Of a stretch of DNA of 47,698 nucleotides, positions 9,791 to 20,876 are shown one piece after another; the first letter of the stretch is position 1; each line of letters opens with the position of its first letter. The notes below the pieces were generated by a model. The model was not told where the DNA came from and ran no database searches. It saw nothing but the letters and a program-made list of their open reading frames with translations. The DNA is from Bradyrhizobium sp. (GTDB lineage Bacteria > Pseudomonadota > Alphaproteobacteria > Rhizobiales > Xanthobacteraceae), in assembly GCF_004799405.1 (NCBI RefSeq), contig NZ_SSMW01000005.1, forward strand, positions 1 through 47,698, given 5' to 3'. A program made the translations under genes and the position numbers.

Positions 9791-10323
9791 GTCACTTCTT
9801 TCAAGGATTCCTTGAGCATATCGCGAATCGACCAGGGTTCGCCGTCGACGGCACCGCTGATGTCGTCGATCTTCCATTGCCCGTCATCGCGCACGAAGTT
9901 ATAGCGGATCACCTGGTCTTCCGGCTTTGCAGGCGGCGCGCGGTGACCCGCGATGGTGACCGCGATAACGGCCCGGTCGGCGTCGAGTTTCTCGGTGACC
10001 AGCTTGAACGATTTCACATCCGGCTCCTGCGAATTGGTGACGGGATCGAAATCGATCGGACCGATGTCGCCTTTCGGCGTGTGGGCGTCGGCATCCGCCC
10101 ATAATCTGACCAGCGATTTGGAGAGGTATTTCGCCTTCGCCGCGTTGTTTTCGATGATGAAGCCGCCACCGCCGTCGCCTTTGCCCCTGGCGGCGCGGGT
10201 GTAGATCGCGTTGACGATCGCGACCGGATCGTTCGGGGAAGGCGGTGCTGCGAAGGCCCGGCGCGATGCGCCGGCCAACAGGCCGGCCGCGCCGGTCAGA
10301 ATCAGCGCGCGGCGGGTGAACAT
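9787..10323 (-). CDS. Secreted protein, possibly DUF3828-like
   Basis: 178 residues from ATG 10323 with AGGA nine bases upstream. The start MFTRRALILTGAAGLLAGASRRAFA is a Tat-like signal peptide (twin Arg, Ala-x-Ala end). The mature domain has an alpha+beta pattern ending 'QVIRYNFVRDDGQWKIDDISGAV', common in small periplasmic proteins of the DUF3828/SnoaL-like type. I cannot name a substrate. It heads an operon with the two acetyltransferase genes and overlaps the first of them by four bases. Confidence 0.7.
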   Translation of the reverse strand: MFTRRALILTGAAGLLAGASRRAFAAPPSPNDPVAIVNAIYTRAARGKGDGGGGFIIENNAAKAKYLSKSLVRLWADADAHTPKGDIGPIDFDPVTNSQEPDVKSFKLVTEKLDADRAVIAVTIAGHRAPPAKPEDQVIRYNFVRDDGQWKIDDISGAVDGEPWSIRDMLKESLKEVT

Positions 10324-10415
10324 GGCGGTCGTCCTCAAATCAGTCACGTCAGTGTTATGGACCGGAACGCGCCCTTCGATCATGATCGCGTGCGAAATCA
10401 GCGGCGGAGAATAGC

Positions 10416-10544
10416 ATGGCCAACGAAAAAGGCCCCAACATCAAGAAAAAGCAGAAGTGCAAGAATTGTGAGGGCAAGGGCCTGCTGAAAAAGGGCGACA
10501 AGGTCGTCAAATGCCAGCGCTGTGGCGGCACCGGGGTGCGATAA
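10416..10544 (+). CDS. 42-residue protein with two DnaJ-type zinc knuckles
   Basis: A short frame from ATG 10416, with GGAG seven bases upstream, to TAA 10544. After a Lys-rich N-terminus it carries CKNCEGKG (residues 15-22) and CQRCGGTG (33-40). These are two copies of the CxxCxGxG element that DnaJ uses in pairs to hold zinc. Here the pair makes up the whole protein, with no J-domain or substrate domain. The regular spacing of four Cys pairs and the good ribosome site argue that it is real. It could act as a zinc-bound adaptor for RNA or protein; this is inference. Confidence 0.8.
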   Translation: MANEKGPNIKKKQKCKNCEGKGLLKKGDKVVKCQRCGGTGVR

Positions 10545-10709
10545 TGCCGCTTCCTATCTCGTTCAACATGCCCGGCCTAGCGCCCGGCAAGGACGGGATG
10601 ATCGCCCTGGCCCATTAACAAGCGCTCCTGAATCTGGTTCAATTTTCGCGGAAGGGCCGGTGCGTGAAGTCTGGCCCGCCGATTGCCGTCGTTTTGGGAG
10701 GATCCATCC

Positions 10710-10910
10710 ATGAAACTCATTGTCACCTTGCTTGGCGTCGTCCTGCTGATCGTTGCCGCCGTCTATTTCCTGGTGCCGGCGGACCAACTGCCGTCCTTCT
10801 TCCCCGGACACGAGGCGGGCGTGACGCGCGTGCACGCCAAGCATGGCATCGTGGCCGGCGTGATCGGGATCGTGCTGATCGCCGCGGGGGTCTGGATGAA
10901 AAGAAGGTGA
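10710..10910 (+). CDS. Small two-helix membrane protein
   Basis: 66 residues from ATG 10710, with GGGAGG nine bases before. Two hydrophobic segments (about residues 2-22 and 44-62) flank a short loop with 'PSFFPGHEAGVTRVHAKHG', and the protein ends in MKRR. It lies four bases ahead of the acyl-CoA ligase gene, so it is very likely co-transcribed. I know no family function. The polar loop with two His could face the periplasm or cytoplasm. Confidence 0.85.
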   Translation: MKLIVTLLGVVLLIVAAVYFLVPADQLPSFFPGHEAGVTRVHAKHGIVAGVIGIVLIAAGVWMKRR

Positions 10911-10914
10911 GGGG

Positions 10915-12552
10915 ATGACCGCCACAGCGGCCGTGCCGTCGGGTGGCGTGACGCCGATGTCGCGCCGGGTGATGAATCTCGCGCATCTCGTCACCCAAAA
11001 CGCCCACCGGCATGGCGAACGCATCGGCTTCATCTGGGGCGATCGCTCCTGGACCTGGCGGCAGATCGACGCTCTGGTCTCGGCGTTGGCGGCGGCACTG
11101 GCCGCGCGCGGCATCGCCAAGGGCGACCGCGTCCTTGTGCATTCCAAGAATTGCGACGAGATGTTCTGGTCGATGTTCGCGACCTTTCGGCTCGGCGCGG
11201 TCTGGGTGCCGACCAATTTCCGGCTGATGCCGGACGAGGTGGCGTATCTGGCGACCTCGTCGGGCGCCAAGGCGTTTCTGTGTCACGGCGATTTTCCCGA
11301 TCATGCCGCAGCCGTGAAGGCGGCGAGCCCGGCGCTTGCCTTCATCTGGCGGATCGGCGAGGGCGGTCTCGGCGAGCAATCGCTGAGCGAGGCAATCGCC
11401 GCGCATGCCGGCGCCGCGATCCCGGAAGCGAGGGTCGACTATGACGATCCCTGTTGGTTCTTCTTCACCTCCGGCACCACCGGGCGCTCCAAGGCCGCGG
11501 TCTTGACCCACGGCCAGATGGCCTTTGTGGTGACCAATCATCTTGCCGATCTCATGCCCGGCACCACCGAGGACGACGCGTCGCTGGTGGTGGCGCCGCT
11601 GTCGCACGGCGCCGGCGTCCACCAGCTCGTGCAGGCCGCGCGCGCGGTGCCGACCATCCTTTTGCCTTCCGAGCGTTTCGACATCGGCGAAGCGTTCCGC
11701 CTGATCGAGAAGCATCGCGTCACCAACATCTTCACCGTGCCCACCATCCTGAAAATGATGGTCGAGCATCCCGCCATCGACCGCTTCGACCATTCGTCGC
11801 TGCGCTACATCATCTATGCCGGCGCGCCGATGTACCGCGAGGACCAGAAGGCGGCGCTGAAGAAACTGGGCAAGGTGCTGGTGCAGTATTTCGGCCTCGG
11901 CGAGGTCACCGGCAATATCACCGTGCTGCCGCCGTCCCTGCACGAACCTGAGGACGGCCCCCATGCGCGCATCGGCACTTGCGGTTTCGCGCGCACCGGC
12001 ATGCAGGTCTCGATCCAGGGCGATGACGGCCGCGAACTCAAAGCCCTCGAGACCGGCGAGATCTGCGTGATCGGCCCGGCGGTCTTCGCCGGCTACTACG
12101 ACAACCCCGAGGCCAACGCCAAAGCCTTTCGCGACGGCTGGTTCCGCACCGGCGATCTCGGCCACATGGACGAGGAAGGCTTCGTCTATATCACCGGACG
12201 CGCGTCGGACATGTACATCTCCGGGGGCTCCAACATCTATCCGCGCGAGGTCGAGGAGAAGATCCTCACCCATCCTTCGATCGGCGAAGTCGCGGTGCTC
12301 GGCGTGCCCGATCCGGTCTGGGGCGAGGTCGGCGTCGCCGTCTGCGTGGCGCGCGAGGGCGCCGGCGAGGTGAGCGAGCTGGAGCTGGCGACGTTCCTGG
12401 CGCCAAAAGTGCCGCGCTACAAAATGCCGAAGCGGTTTTTCTTCTGGGAAGCGCTGCCGAAGTCCGGCTACGGCAAGGTCCCGAAGCGGCTGGTGCGTGA
12501 CGAACTCGAAGCGCGCGGCCTGCTCGACGTGCCTGCGAAGCCGGCCGATTGA
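10915..12552 (+). CDS. Acyl-CoA synthetase (AMP-forming)
   Basis: 545 residues. It activates a carboxylic acid by adenylation, then transfers it to CoA. Seen are the P-loop motif FFFTSGTTGRSKAAVLTH (about residues 182-199), the gate motif YYDNPEANAKAFRDGWFRTGDLG, the hinge region 'GRASDMYISGGSNIYPREVEE', and the C-terminal catalytic lysine in PKSGYGKVPKR. The overall layout is that of the medium/long-chain or aryl-acid ligase group (FadD3/FadK-like); the exact substrate cannot be read. It starts with GGGG just before the ATG, four bases after the small membrane gene, and its stop overlaps the next start by one base. Confidence 0.93.
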   Translation: MTATAAVPSGGVTPMSRRVMNLAHLVTQNAHRHGERIGFIWGDRSWTWRQIDALVSALAAALAARGIAKGDRVLVHSKNCDEMFWSMFATFRLGAVWVPTNFRLMPDEVAYLATSSGAKAFLCHGDFPDHAAAVKAASPALAFIWRIGEGGLGEQSLSEAIAAHAGAAIPEARVDYDDPCWFFFTSGTTGRSKAAVLTHGQMAFVVTNHLADLMPGTTEDDASLVVAPLSHGAGVHQLVQAARAVPTILLPSERFDIGEAFRLIEKHRVTNIFTVPTILKMMVEHPAIDRFDHSSLRYIIYAGAPMYREDQKAALKKLGKVLVQYFGLGEVTGNITVLPPSLHEPEDGPHARIGTCGFARTGMQVSIQGDDGRELKALETGEICVIGPAVFAGYYDNPEANAKAFRDGWFRTGDLGHMDEEGFVYITGRASDMYISGGSNIYPREVEEKILTHPSIGEVAVLGVPDPVWGEVGVAVCVAREGAGEVSELELATFLAPKVPRYKMPKRFFFWEALPKSGYGKVPKRLVRDELEARGLLDVPAKPAD

Positions 12553-13424
12553 TGCGAAGCGTCAGCCAGCCCGGTCCGCCCGTGCCGGAGCGTATCCAGT
12601 GGGTGGAAGCGCGCGGGCGGGCGTTCTCCTTTACACTGCAAGCCGGCCTGCCGCTGCTGCAAGCCGCGCGCCGTGTCTTTGCCGCGCAAGGGTTTGCCGG
12701 CGGCGCGCTGCGCATGACGAGTGGCGCGCTTGGTCCCTTCGCCTATGTGATGCCGGCGCTGTCGAAGACCGGCGAGAACGCCGCCTTCTACAGCGACACT
12801 TTCCGTCCCGCCGGCATCACCCGGCTCAAGCGCGGCGCGATGACGCTGGGCTCGCGCGACGGCGCGCCGTTCTTTCATTGCCACGCGCTGTGGACCGAAG
12901 CCGACGGTCGCATCAATGGCGGCCATATTCTTCCTGAGGAAACCGAGGTCGCCGAGCCTTTCGAGGTCGAAGCCTTCGGCATCGACGGCGCGATGTTCAC
13001 CGCGGAACCCGACCCCGAGACCAATTTCAAACTGTTCGGTCCCGTTCCTGCTGCGACGTCCGATGCGAAAACAACCGGCCGCGCTTTCGCGCTGCGGCTG
13101 CGGCCGAACCAGGATTTCGCAGGCTCCTTGGAAGCGTTCTGCCGGCAGCGCGGGATTTTCCGCGCCCGGCTCCACGGCGGCGTCGGCAGCACCATCGGCG
13201 CCCGCTTCACCGATGGCCGCAGCGTGGTGCCGTTCGCAACCGAACTCGCCGTGCTCTCCGGCGTGATCTCGCCCGGATCGGCCGGCACGCTGGAAGCCGA
13301 GCTCGATGTCGCGCTGGTCGACTATCTCGGCGGCCTCGCCGAGGGCCGCCTGATGCGCGGCGACAATCCGGTGCTGATGACGATGGAGCTGGTGCTGGAG
13401 GTGCTGGGCGAGGGGACGAGGTAG
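12552..13424 (+). CDS. Double PPC (DUF296) domain protein
   Basis: 290 residues from ATG 12552, which shares its A with the ligase stop (TGATG). Two PPC-type domains are visible. The first (about residues 15-150) carries the metal-type motif HCHALW ... INGGH (His109, His111, His125). The second (about 165-290) repeats the fold (RLHGGVGSTIGARF ... VDYLGGLAEG) but lacks the His set. In plants PPC domains sit beside AT-hooks and trimerise, while bacterial single-domain forms are of unknown function. The coupling to an acyl-CoA ligase suggests a role with a CoA thioester or aromatic acid rather than DNA. That is inference. Confidence 0.85.
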   Translation: MRSVSQPGPPVPERIQWVEARGRAFSFTLQAGLPLLQAARRVFAAQGFAGGALRMTSGALGPFAYVMPALSKTGENAAFYSDTFRPAGITRLKRGAMTLGSRDGAPFFHCHALWTEADGRINGGHILPEETEVAEPFEVEAFGIDGAMFTAEPDPETNFKLFGPVPAATSDAKTTGRAFALRLRPNQDFAGSLEAFCRQRGIFRARLHGGVGSTIGARFTDGRSVVPFATELAVLSGVISPGSAGTLEAELDVALVDYLGGLAEGRLMRGDNPVLMTMELVLEVLGEGTR

Positions 13425-13487
13425 CAACGTCGTTCCTGAGTTCGTTCGCAGGCGACGCACAAGTTTGGCAGCGACGATGGTGCGCTC

Positions 13488-13632
13488 CCTCTCCCCTTGT
13501 GGGCCGAGACGAGCAAAGCTCGCTCTTAGAGGGTTGGGGTGAGGGGTTCAGGTCTATCGATAGAGCGTAACCCCTCACCCGGATCGTCTCGACGTTGTCG
13601 AGTCGATCCGACCTCTCCCACAAGGGGAGAGG
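13488..13632. repeat. Nested palindromic intergenic repeat
   Basis: The outer arms CCTCTCCCCTTGTGGG (13488-13503) and CCCACAAGGGGAGAGG (13617-13632) are perfectly complementary. The inner arms GGGTGAGGGGTT (13537-13548) and AACCCCTCACCC (13569-13580) also pair perfectly. The whole can fold into one long cruciform. The arm sequence is of a type I recognise as common between genes in Bradyrhizobium-like genomes, and a related unit is inserted inside uvrA (17315-17354). Confidence 0.85.
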
Positions 13633-13730
13633 TAACGCGCGTTCGTGCGTGCGTAGATTTCGATCTTCAAACAGCGAGGAAGAACACACATCTCCACGAT
13701 CCCGCGGCGCGTTTTCGCCCGGGTCGTGCC

Positions 13731-13925
13731 TATCGTTTCCGCCCAAGAGGGCGTGGGGAATGCCGGGCGCACGATGCACCCGCAGCCCGGCGGGCCGAAA
13801 AAAATGCCACGCCAGCAAAGTCACCACAGGTCCACCGGGATCACCCGGCATTCCCGCACGCGAATGGTTTTACGGTTTCCTTCGTGCTCTCCCCGGTGAC
13901 CGGGCTTGTTTGCCACCGTCGCCTT
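13731..13925. repeat. Probable high-copy intergenic sequence
   Basis: This stretch contains a G/C-rich segment resembling a dispersed intergenic sequence I recall from Bradyrhizobium and relatives (around 'GAATGGTTTTACGG' and 'GTGACCGGGCTTG'). It often yields spurious small proteins of the 'PGDPGGPV' type, as here on the minus strand. I see no credible gene between 13425 and 14327. The whole 900 bases appear to be repeat-derived. Confidence 0.4.
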
Positions 13926-14327
13926 CGCGGATAACTCCGCCAAAGCTTGACACCAGCGTCGGGGTGTCAGGACCACACGACTTCGCCGTCCGCAAGAGCA
14001 GCACCTCGTCAGCGCGCCGCATTCGCGTCCACCGCATCCCGCCGCCAACGTCCGTGACGATCGCGAAACGCCCCTTTTTAGTGGGACGGGATGGGAATGG
14101 ATATGAACTGATTTGTTGTTTCGGAAAAGCAGAATATTTTTGCAGGAGGGACTTGACAGGTTTTCAGTGATTTGCCCATCGGGTGGTTTTGCGACTGCTG
14201 GAAGCGTGGTCGTACCTCCAATCAGCGCAATTGGCGCACGTGAATGTTGAGCGGCAAGCTTACTATCCACGATTGCAGAACCCTAATATACACAGGCGAC
14301 GCAACGTTGTTCCGCGGGCAGGGGCGC

Positions 14328-15094
14328 ATGGCAAAACCCAAACGAACCATCAACATGCCGGCGCCGTATCTGCGGCGCATCTGGCTTGATCCCTCACGCA
14401 TCGCCGATCGCGAGGCCTATCCGTTCTGCCTGCCGTTCCTGCGCGACGAGTTCGAACAGAGTTTCGATCGCCCGATCACCATCATCGTCGGTGAGAACGG
14501 CACCGGAAAGTCCACTTTCCTGGAAGGGATCGCCGTGCTCGCCGGTTATGACGAAGCCGGCGGCGGCAAGGGCTACAGGCCGGTCGATCACTCCCAGGCG
14601 CTGGAGAAGATGGGCGGCGAACTGTCGAACGCGCTGCGCGCAAGCTGGCTGCCCAAGATCACCAACGGCTGGTTTTCCGCGCCGAGAGTTTTTTCTCGGT
14701 GGCGAGATATCTGGATGAAGCCGCTATCGGGACGCCCGGTCCGCCCCCGCCGGACTTCCTTTCGCATTCGCACGGCGAAGGCTTTTTGCGCTTCTTCGAG
14801 GAGCGCTGCCGCAAGCAAGGCATCTACATCTTCGACGAGCCGGAATCGGCGCTGTCGCCGGCGCGCCAGATGGAATTCTTGAAACTGATGCGCCGGATAG
14901 AGGACAGCGGCCATTGCCAGGTCATCATGGCCACCCATTCGCCGATGCTGATGGCCTATCCCGGCGCGCGGCTGCTGCGGCTTTCGAAATACGGGCTGGA
15001 CCCGGTGACCGTGGAGGAGACCGACCACTACAAGGTCATGCGCGAGTTCTACGATGATCCCGCGAGGTTTGTCGAAGCGGTGATGGAGGAGTGA
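14328..15094 (+). pseudogene. AAA/ABC-type ATPase, broken by a one-base frameshift
   Basis: The frame starts at ATG 14328 (MAKPKRTINMPAPYLRRIW) and carries the Walker A motif VGENGTGKSTFLEG. Near 14673-14676 it leaves the family frame. The continuation (VARYLDEAA ... YIFDEPESALSP, Walker B; MATHSPMLM, H-loop) is in another frame. One extra T in the TTTT run would restore NGWFFRAESFFSVARYL and give about 255 residues. The intact protein would be a single-domain cytosolic ATPase of the type in PF13304/COG3910. The break is either a sequencing slip or a real recent mutation; the flanking sequence is otherwise undamaged. Confidence 0.85.
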
Positions 15095-15112
15095 GCAAGC
15101 CGCAAAAGTATC

Positions 15113-18127
<3,015 letters not shown>

Positions 18128-18236
18128 GCTCAGAAATTCCAGGCCTGCGGGCCGCAGTTTCGAGGTGTTCCTGCGCGCACTTATTTCGGGCGCGCATCTT
18201 CCGGAAAATCCGGATCGGACGCCAAGGGTGAACTCG

Positions 18237-18251
18237 GAACATAGGAAGAAC
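18237..18251 (-). promoter_or_regulatory. LexA (SOS) box upstream of uvrA
   Basis: GAAC-ATAGGAA-GAAC fits the alphaproteobacterial LexA operator GAAC-N7-GAAC exactly (GTTC-N7-GTTC on the uvrA strand). It lies 109 bases before the uvrA start. A further GAAC at 18230-18233 precedes it. uvrA is a classic SOS gene, so this position is expected. Confidence 0.88.
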
Positions 18252-18361
18252 GGGGCTCGATTTCCAGTGTCCCGTGCCAGCCATCAACGGTTTGTTGGGT
18301 CGCAACAGGTTTTGAGGCGCAGGGTGGCAGCAGCAGGCAGTAGCGCCGTTGCAGCGCCAGC

Positions 18362-18390
18362 AAAAGGGCCGGCGCGGGGCCGGCCTTTTT
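18362..18390 (-). terminator. Terminator of the outer-membrane barrel gene
   Basis: AAAAGGGCCGGC and GCCGGCCTTTTT form a long G/C stem with one bulge and T/A tracts on both sides. It begins about 28 bases after the barrel-gene stop on the minus strand and before the uvrA control region. The A/T tracts allow it to work in both directions. Confidence 0.8.
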
Positions 18391-18418
18391 GCTTTTCAGA
18401 ACGCTTCAGTCACGACCG

Positions 18419-19192
18419 TCAGTACTTTGCGATCACCGGACCGTTGATGCGGTAGTTCAGACGCAGGGTGAAGATATCCATGTCCTGGCGGATGTGGTCT
18501 TCACGAGTGAACACCCCCGCCACGAGGGTCGAGTAAAAATCCTCGGTGCGGGTGCCGAGGAAAGCATGATCGTATTCGAACGCGAGCGACCAATTGGGCG
18601 CAAATGCGAATTCGAGGCCGGCGCCGGCCACGGCACCATAACGGACCTGCCCGGGAATCGAATCAAAAGAAATCGGGGGGCTACCCACGAGGGTGCCGTT
18701 GTACCTGTCCAAGGCCAGCGCGCCACCGCCCTTTGCGTAAAGCAGGACGGTGTCGATCGTGTAGCCGATCTGGCCAGTGAAAAAGCCAAATGCGCCCACG
18801 CGCGAGCGGTTGATAAGTCCCGGCTCGGCGGGGTTCTGGCTGAGGTTGGAGCCGATTAAATCAGCCCAGTCGCCCTGAAATTCGACCCCGAATACCCACG
18901 AGGAATTGGGTTGCCAGCGAAAACCTAACTGGCCGCCGCCGAGAGCGCCTTTCGCGTTGTTGCAACCCTCGGTGCCAGTGGATGGGCCACCGATGGTCAG
19001 GCTCAGGTCGTTCCAGCAATTGCGGCTCGATGCCCAGCCGCCGTTGAGACCGAGATAGAGGCCGCTCCAATCGTACCAGGCGGGGATCATCACCGGCTCG
19101 CGGCTGTAGGCCACCGGAAAGTCGGCTGCGACAGCCGGAGCCGCCATGCCCAGCGCAAGCAGACCAAACGCACCGCGCAAAAACTTTTTCAT
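18419..19192 (-). CDS. Outer-membrane beta-barrel protein (Omp25/31-like)
   Basis: 257 residues from ATG 19192; the longer open frame upstream has no homology. A signal peptide (about residues 1-22, AAPAVA) is followed by a mature start [18 protein letters not shown], the hallmark of the Omp25/31-RopB type barrels of Rhizobiales. Alternating strands follow ([49 protein letters not shown]) and the last strand ends in aromatic-rich [16 protein letters not shown] Cys pair in the first loop (RNCWND ... EGCNN) may be disulphide-linked. It sits between uvrA and ssb. Confidence 0.9.
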   Translation of the reverse strand: MKKFLRGAFGLLALGMAAPAVAADFPVAYSREPVMIPAWYDWSGLYLGLNGGWASSRNCWNDLSLTIGGPSTGTEGCNNAKGALGGGQLGFRWQPNSSWVFGVEFQGDWADLIGSNLSQNPAEPGLINRSRVGAFGFFTGQIGYTIDTVLLYAKGGGALALDRYNGTLVGSPPISFDSIPGQVRYGAVAGAGLEFAFAPNWSLAFEYDHAFLGTRTEDFYSTLVAGVFTREDHIRQDMDIFTLRLNYRINGPVIAKY

Positions 19193-19474
19193 CGATGATC
19201 TTTCCAACGCCCGCTGGTTCTTATTCGCTTCGTTTTGGTTCGGAAGCGTTGCCGGACCGCCCCAACGGTCCAATTCGGCCGGTATCATAACTTGATCGGG
19301 GAAAATTGGAGTCTCTGAAATGCAACACTCGCAGGCTGAGTGATCCCAGCGAAGCTAATGATTTGTCACGAAGTTTTGGAAGCGTGCTGGGCGGTCCGCT
19401 GGCCCCGAAATCAACCTGTTGGGGGACCAAGGGCTTTCCCTTCTCGCCCGGTGCGGCTTTAGTGCTTCCAAAAA

Positions 19475-19489
19475 GAACAAAACTGGAAC
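19475..19489 (+). promoter_or_regulatory. LexA (SOS) box upstream of ssb
   Basis: GAAC-AAAACTG-GAAC is a second exact GAAC-N7-GAAC operator, 160 bases before the ssb start. With the uvrA box it makes both repair genes probable LexA targets. The spacing to ssb leaves room for a long leader that contains the hairpin at 19519-19552. Confidence 0.82.
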
Positions 19490-19518
19490 ATACTTGGGCT
19501 CATCCCGTGTGGATAACC

Positions 19519-19552
19519 GCCTTTCGCCGGCTTCACGGAGCCGGCGAAAGGC
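19519..19552 (+). promoter_or_regulatory. Perfect 14-bp hairpin in the ssb leader
   Basis: GCCTTTCGCCGGCT (19519-19532) pairs fully with AGCCGGCGAAAGGC (19539-19552) around a 6-base loop. It lies between the SOS box and the ssb start. No T-run follows, so it is not a standard terminator. It could be an attenuating or RNA-stabilising structure, or a REP-like unit. Confidence 0.6.
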
Positions 19553-19649
19553 TAGGGTCGAGCGGGCAGGTTTTGGCTTGCGGCTTTTCAATTCCTTGAG
19601 GGAGTTGGGAAGGCGAGCGGCGTAAAAATATCCGGAGTGGAGAGCGGCG

Positions 19650-20141
19650 ATGGCGGGAAGTGTAAACAAGGTCATTCTGGTTGGAAATCTCGGCAAGGAT
19701 CCTGAGATCCGGCGGACGCAGGACGGGCGGCCGATCGCCCATCTGAGTATCGCGACTTCCGATACCTGGCGCGACAAGGCGACCGGCGAGCGCAAGGAGA
19801 AGACCGAGTGGCATCGCGTGGTGATTTTCTCCGAACCGCTCTGCAAGATCGTCGAGCAATATCTCAAGAAGGGCGCCAAGGTTTATATCGAAGGCGCGCT
19901 GCAGACCCGCAAATGGACCGACCAGTCCGGCGTCGAGAAATACTCGACCGAGGTGGTGCTGCAGGGGTTCAACTCGACGCTGACCATGCTCGATGGCCGC
20001 GGCGGCGGTAGCGCCGGTAATCTCGGCGCCGACGATTCCGGCGGCGATTTCGGCTCCGGCGGTCCCTCCGGCGCCGCGCCACGCCGCGCGGTGGCGGCCG
20101 GCGCCCGCAACAGCGACATGGACGACGATATTCCGTTTTAG
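19650..20141 (+). CDS. ssb: Single-stranded DNA-binding protein
   Basis: 163 residues. It coats single-stranded DNA in replication, repair and recombination. The OB fold is seen from '[33 protein letters not shown]' through '[33 protein letters not shown]' (about residues 3-105), followed by a Gly/Ser/Ala-rich flexible tail. The C-terminal tip MDDDIPF is the conserved acidic hook that recruits repair proteins. It lies downstream of an SOS box and in tandem with a small membrane gene. Confidence 0.97.
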   Translation: MAGSVNKVILVGNLGKDPEIRRTQDGRPIAHLSIATSDTWRDKATGERKEKTEWHRVVIFSEPLCKIVEQYLKKGAKVYIEGALQTRKWTDQSGVEKYSTEVVLQGFNSTLTMLDGRGGGSAGNLGADDSGGDFGSGGPSGAAPRRAVAAGARNSDMDDDIPF

Positions 20142-20215
20142 GCCGGGCAGAGCATCCGGCGCGGTTCCTGCGACGTCCTCTCCCGGGGGATCGCTTCGCA
20201 ATTCGGGGGCACGCA

Positions 20216-20263
20216 TCATGAGTCCTGCGTCATGAGCCTCGTGTCATGAGCGTTGCGTCATGA
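20216..20263 (+). repeat. 14-bp tandem repeat forming three nested mini-ORFs
   Basis: TCATGA occurs at 20216, 20230, 20244 and 20258, exactly 14 bases apart, within units such as TCATGAGCCTCGTG. The ATGs at 20218, 20232 and 20246 each open a 5-codon frame (MSPAS, MSLVS, MSVAS). Each frame ends in TGA overlapping the next ATG as ATGA. The fourth ATG (20260) starts the DUF2306 gene (MSFAP...). GGGGG eight bases before the first ATG is the only ribosome site. Confidence 0.9.
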
Positions 20264-20658
20264 GCTTTGCACCGCTGCTCAATGCGGCTCCCGCCATTCC
20301 GCTGCACGCCTTCGCCGCCATGACCGCCTTCGTGCTGGGCGTAGTCCAGCTTGCGGCGCCCAAGGGAACCTTGTCCCATCGCACCCTCGGCTGGATCTGG
20401 GTGTGCCTGATGATGACGGTGGCCTTGAGTTCATTCTGGATCCACCAGATCCGGCTGGTCGGTCCATGGAGCCCGATCCATCTGCTGTCGATCTTTACGC
20501 TGGTGATAGTTCCGCTCGGGGTGTGGAAGGCGCACCATCATCAGGTCAGGGGTCATCGCCGCATCATGATCTTCACCTTCAGCGGCGCCCTCGTGGTCGC
20601 CGGGCTGTTCACGCTGGTTCCCGGACGGATCATGCACGCCGTCGTTTTCGGTCACTAG
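20260..20658 (+). CDS. DUF2306 membrane protein
   Basis: 132 residues from ATG 20260. Four membrane segments are visible: about 18-33, 45-61, 73-88 and 103-120. Conserved polar spots are H16 (PLHAFAA), H40 (LSHRTLGWIW) and the HHHQVRGHRR loop, with a final GRIMHAVVFGH. This His-rich four-helix layout is that of the DUF2306 / predicted membrane family, where the His residues could bind haem or metal; no function is established. Translation probably reaches this start by re-initiation through the three mini-ORFs upstream. It is 118 bases after ssb. Confidence 0.85.
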   Translation: MSFAPLLNAAPAIPLHAFAAMTAFVLGVVQLAAPKGTLSHRTLGWIWVCLMMTVALSSFWIHQIRLVGPWSPIHLLSIFTLVIVPLGVWKAHHHQVRGHRRIMIFTFSGALVVAGLFTLVPGRIMHAVVFGH

Positions 20659-20876
20659 CGCGCTTGCGAAAACGCGGGGTTCCGGGAAGCTTTTTTTCGG
20701 ACTCCCTCGGCAAGGTTCCAGCGGCCATTTTCGGGGTTATCGCGAAGGGTGTCGCGGACCACGTAAGTCTCTGGAAAAACGAAGGGAAAAACCGCTTGCC
20801 GGAACCCGTTTAGGGTGGTTTCGGAGCGCCCGATGCGCTATATGATTCTCAGATAAAACTGACCGGATTCCCCCCT

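Noticed and set aside
13432..13447. GTTC-CTGAGTTC-GTTC near 13432 as a further LexA box
   Set aside because: The spacer is eight bases, not seven, and there is no SOS-type gene next to it.
13207..13851. A minus-strand frame of about 210 residues over the repeat block
   Set aside because: It reads through known repeat sequence and overlaps the PPC gene's end; the composition is that of repeat translation.
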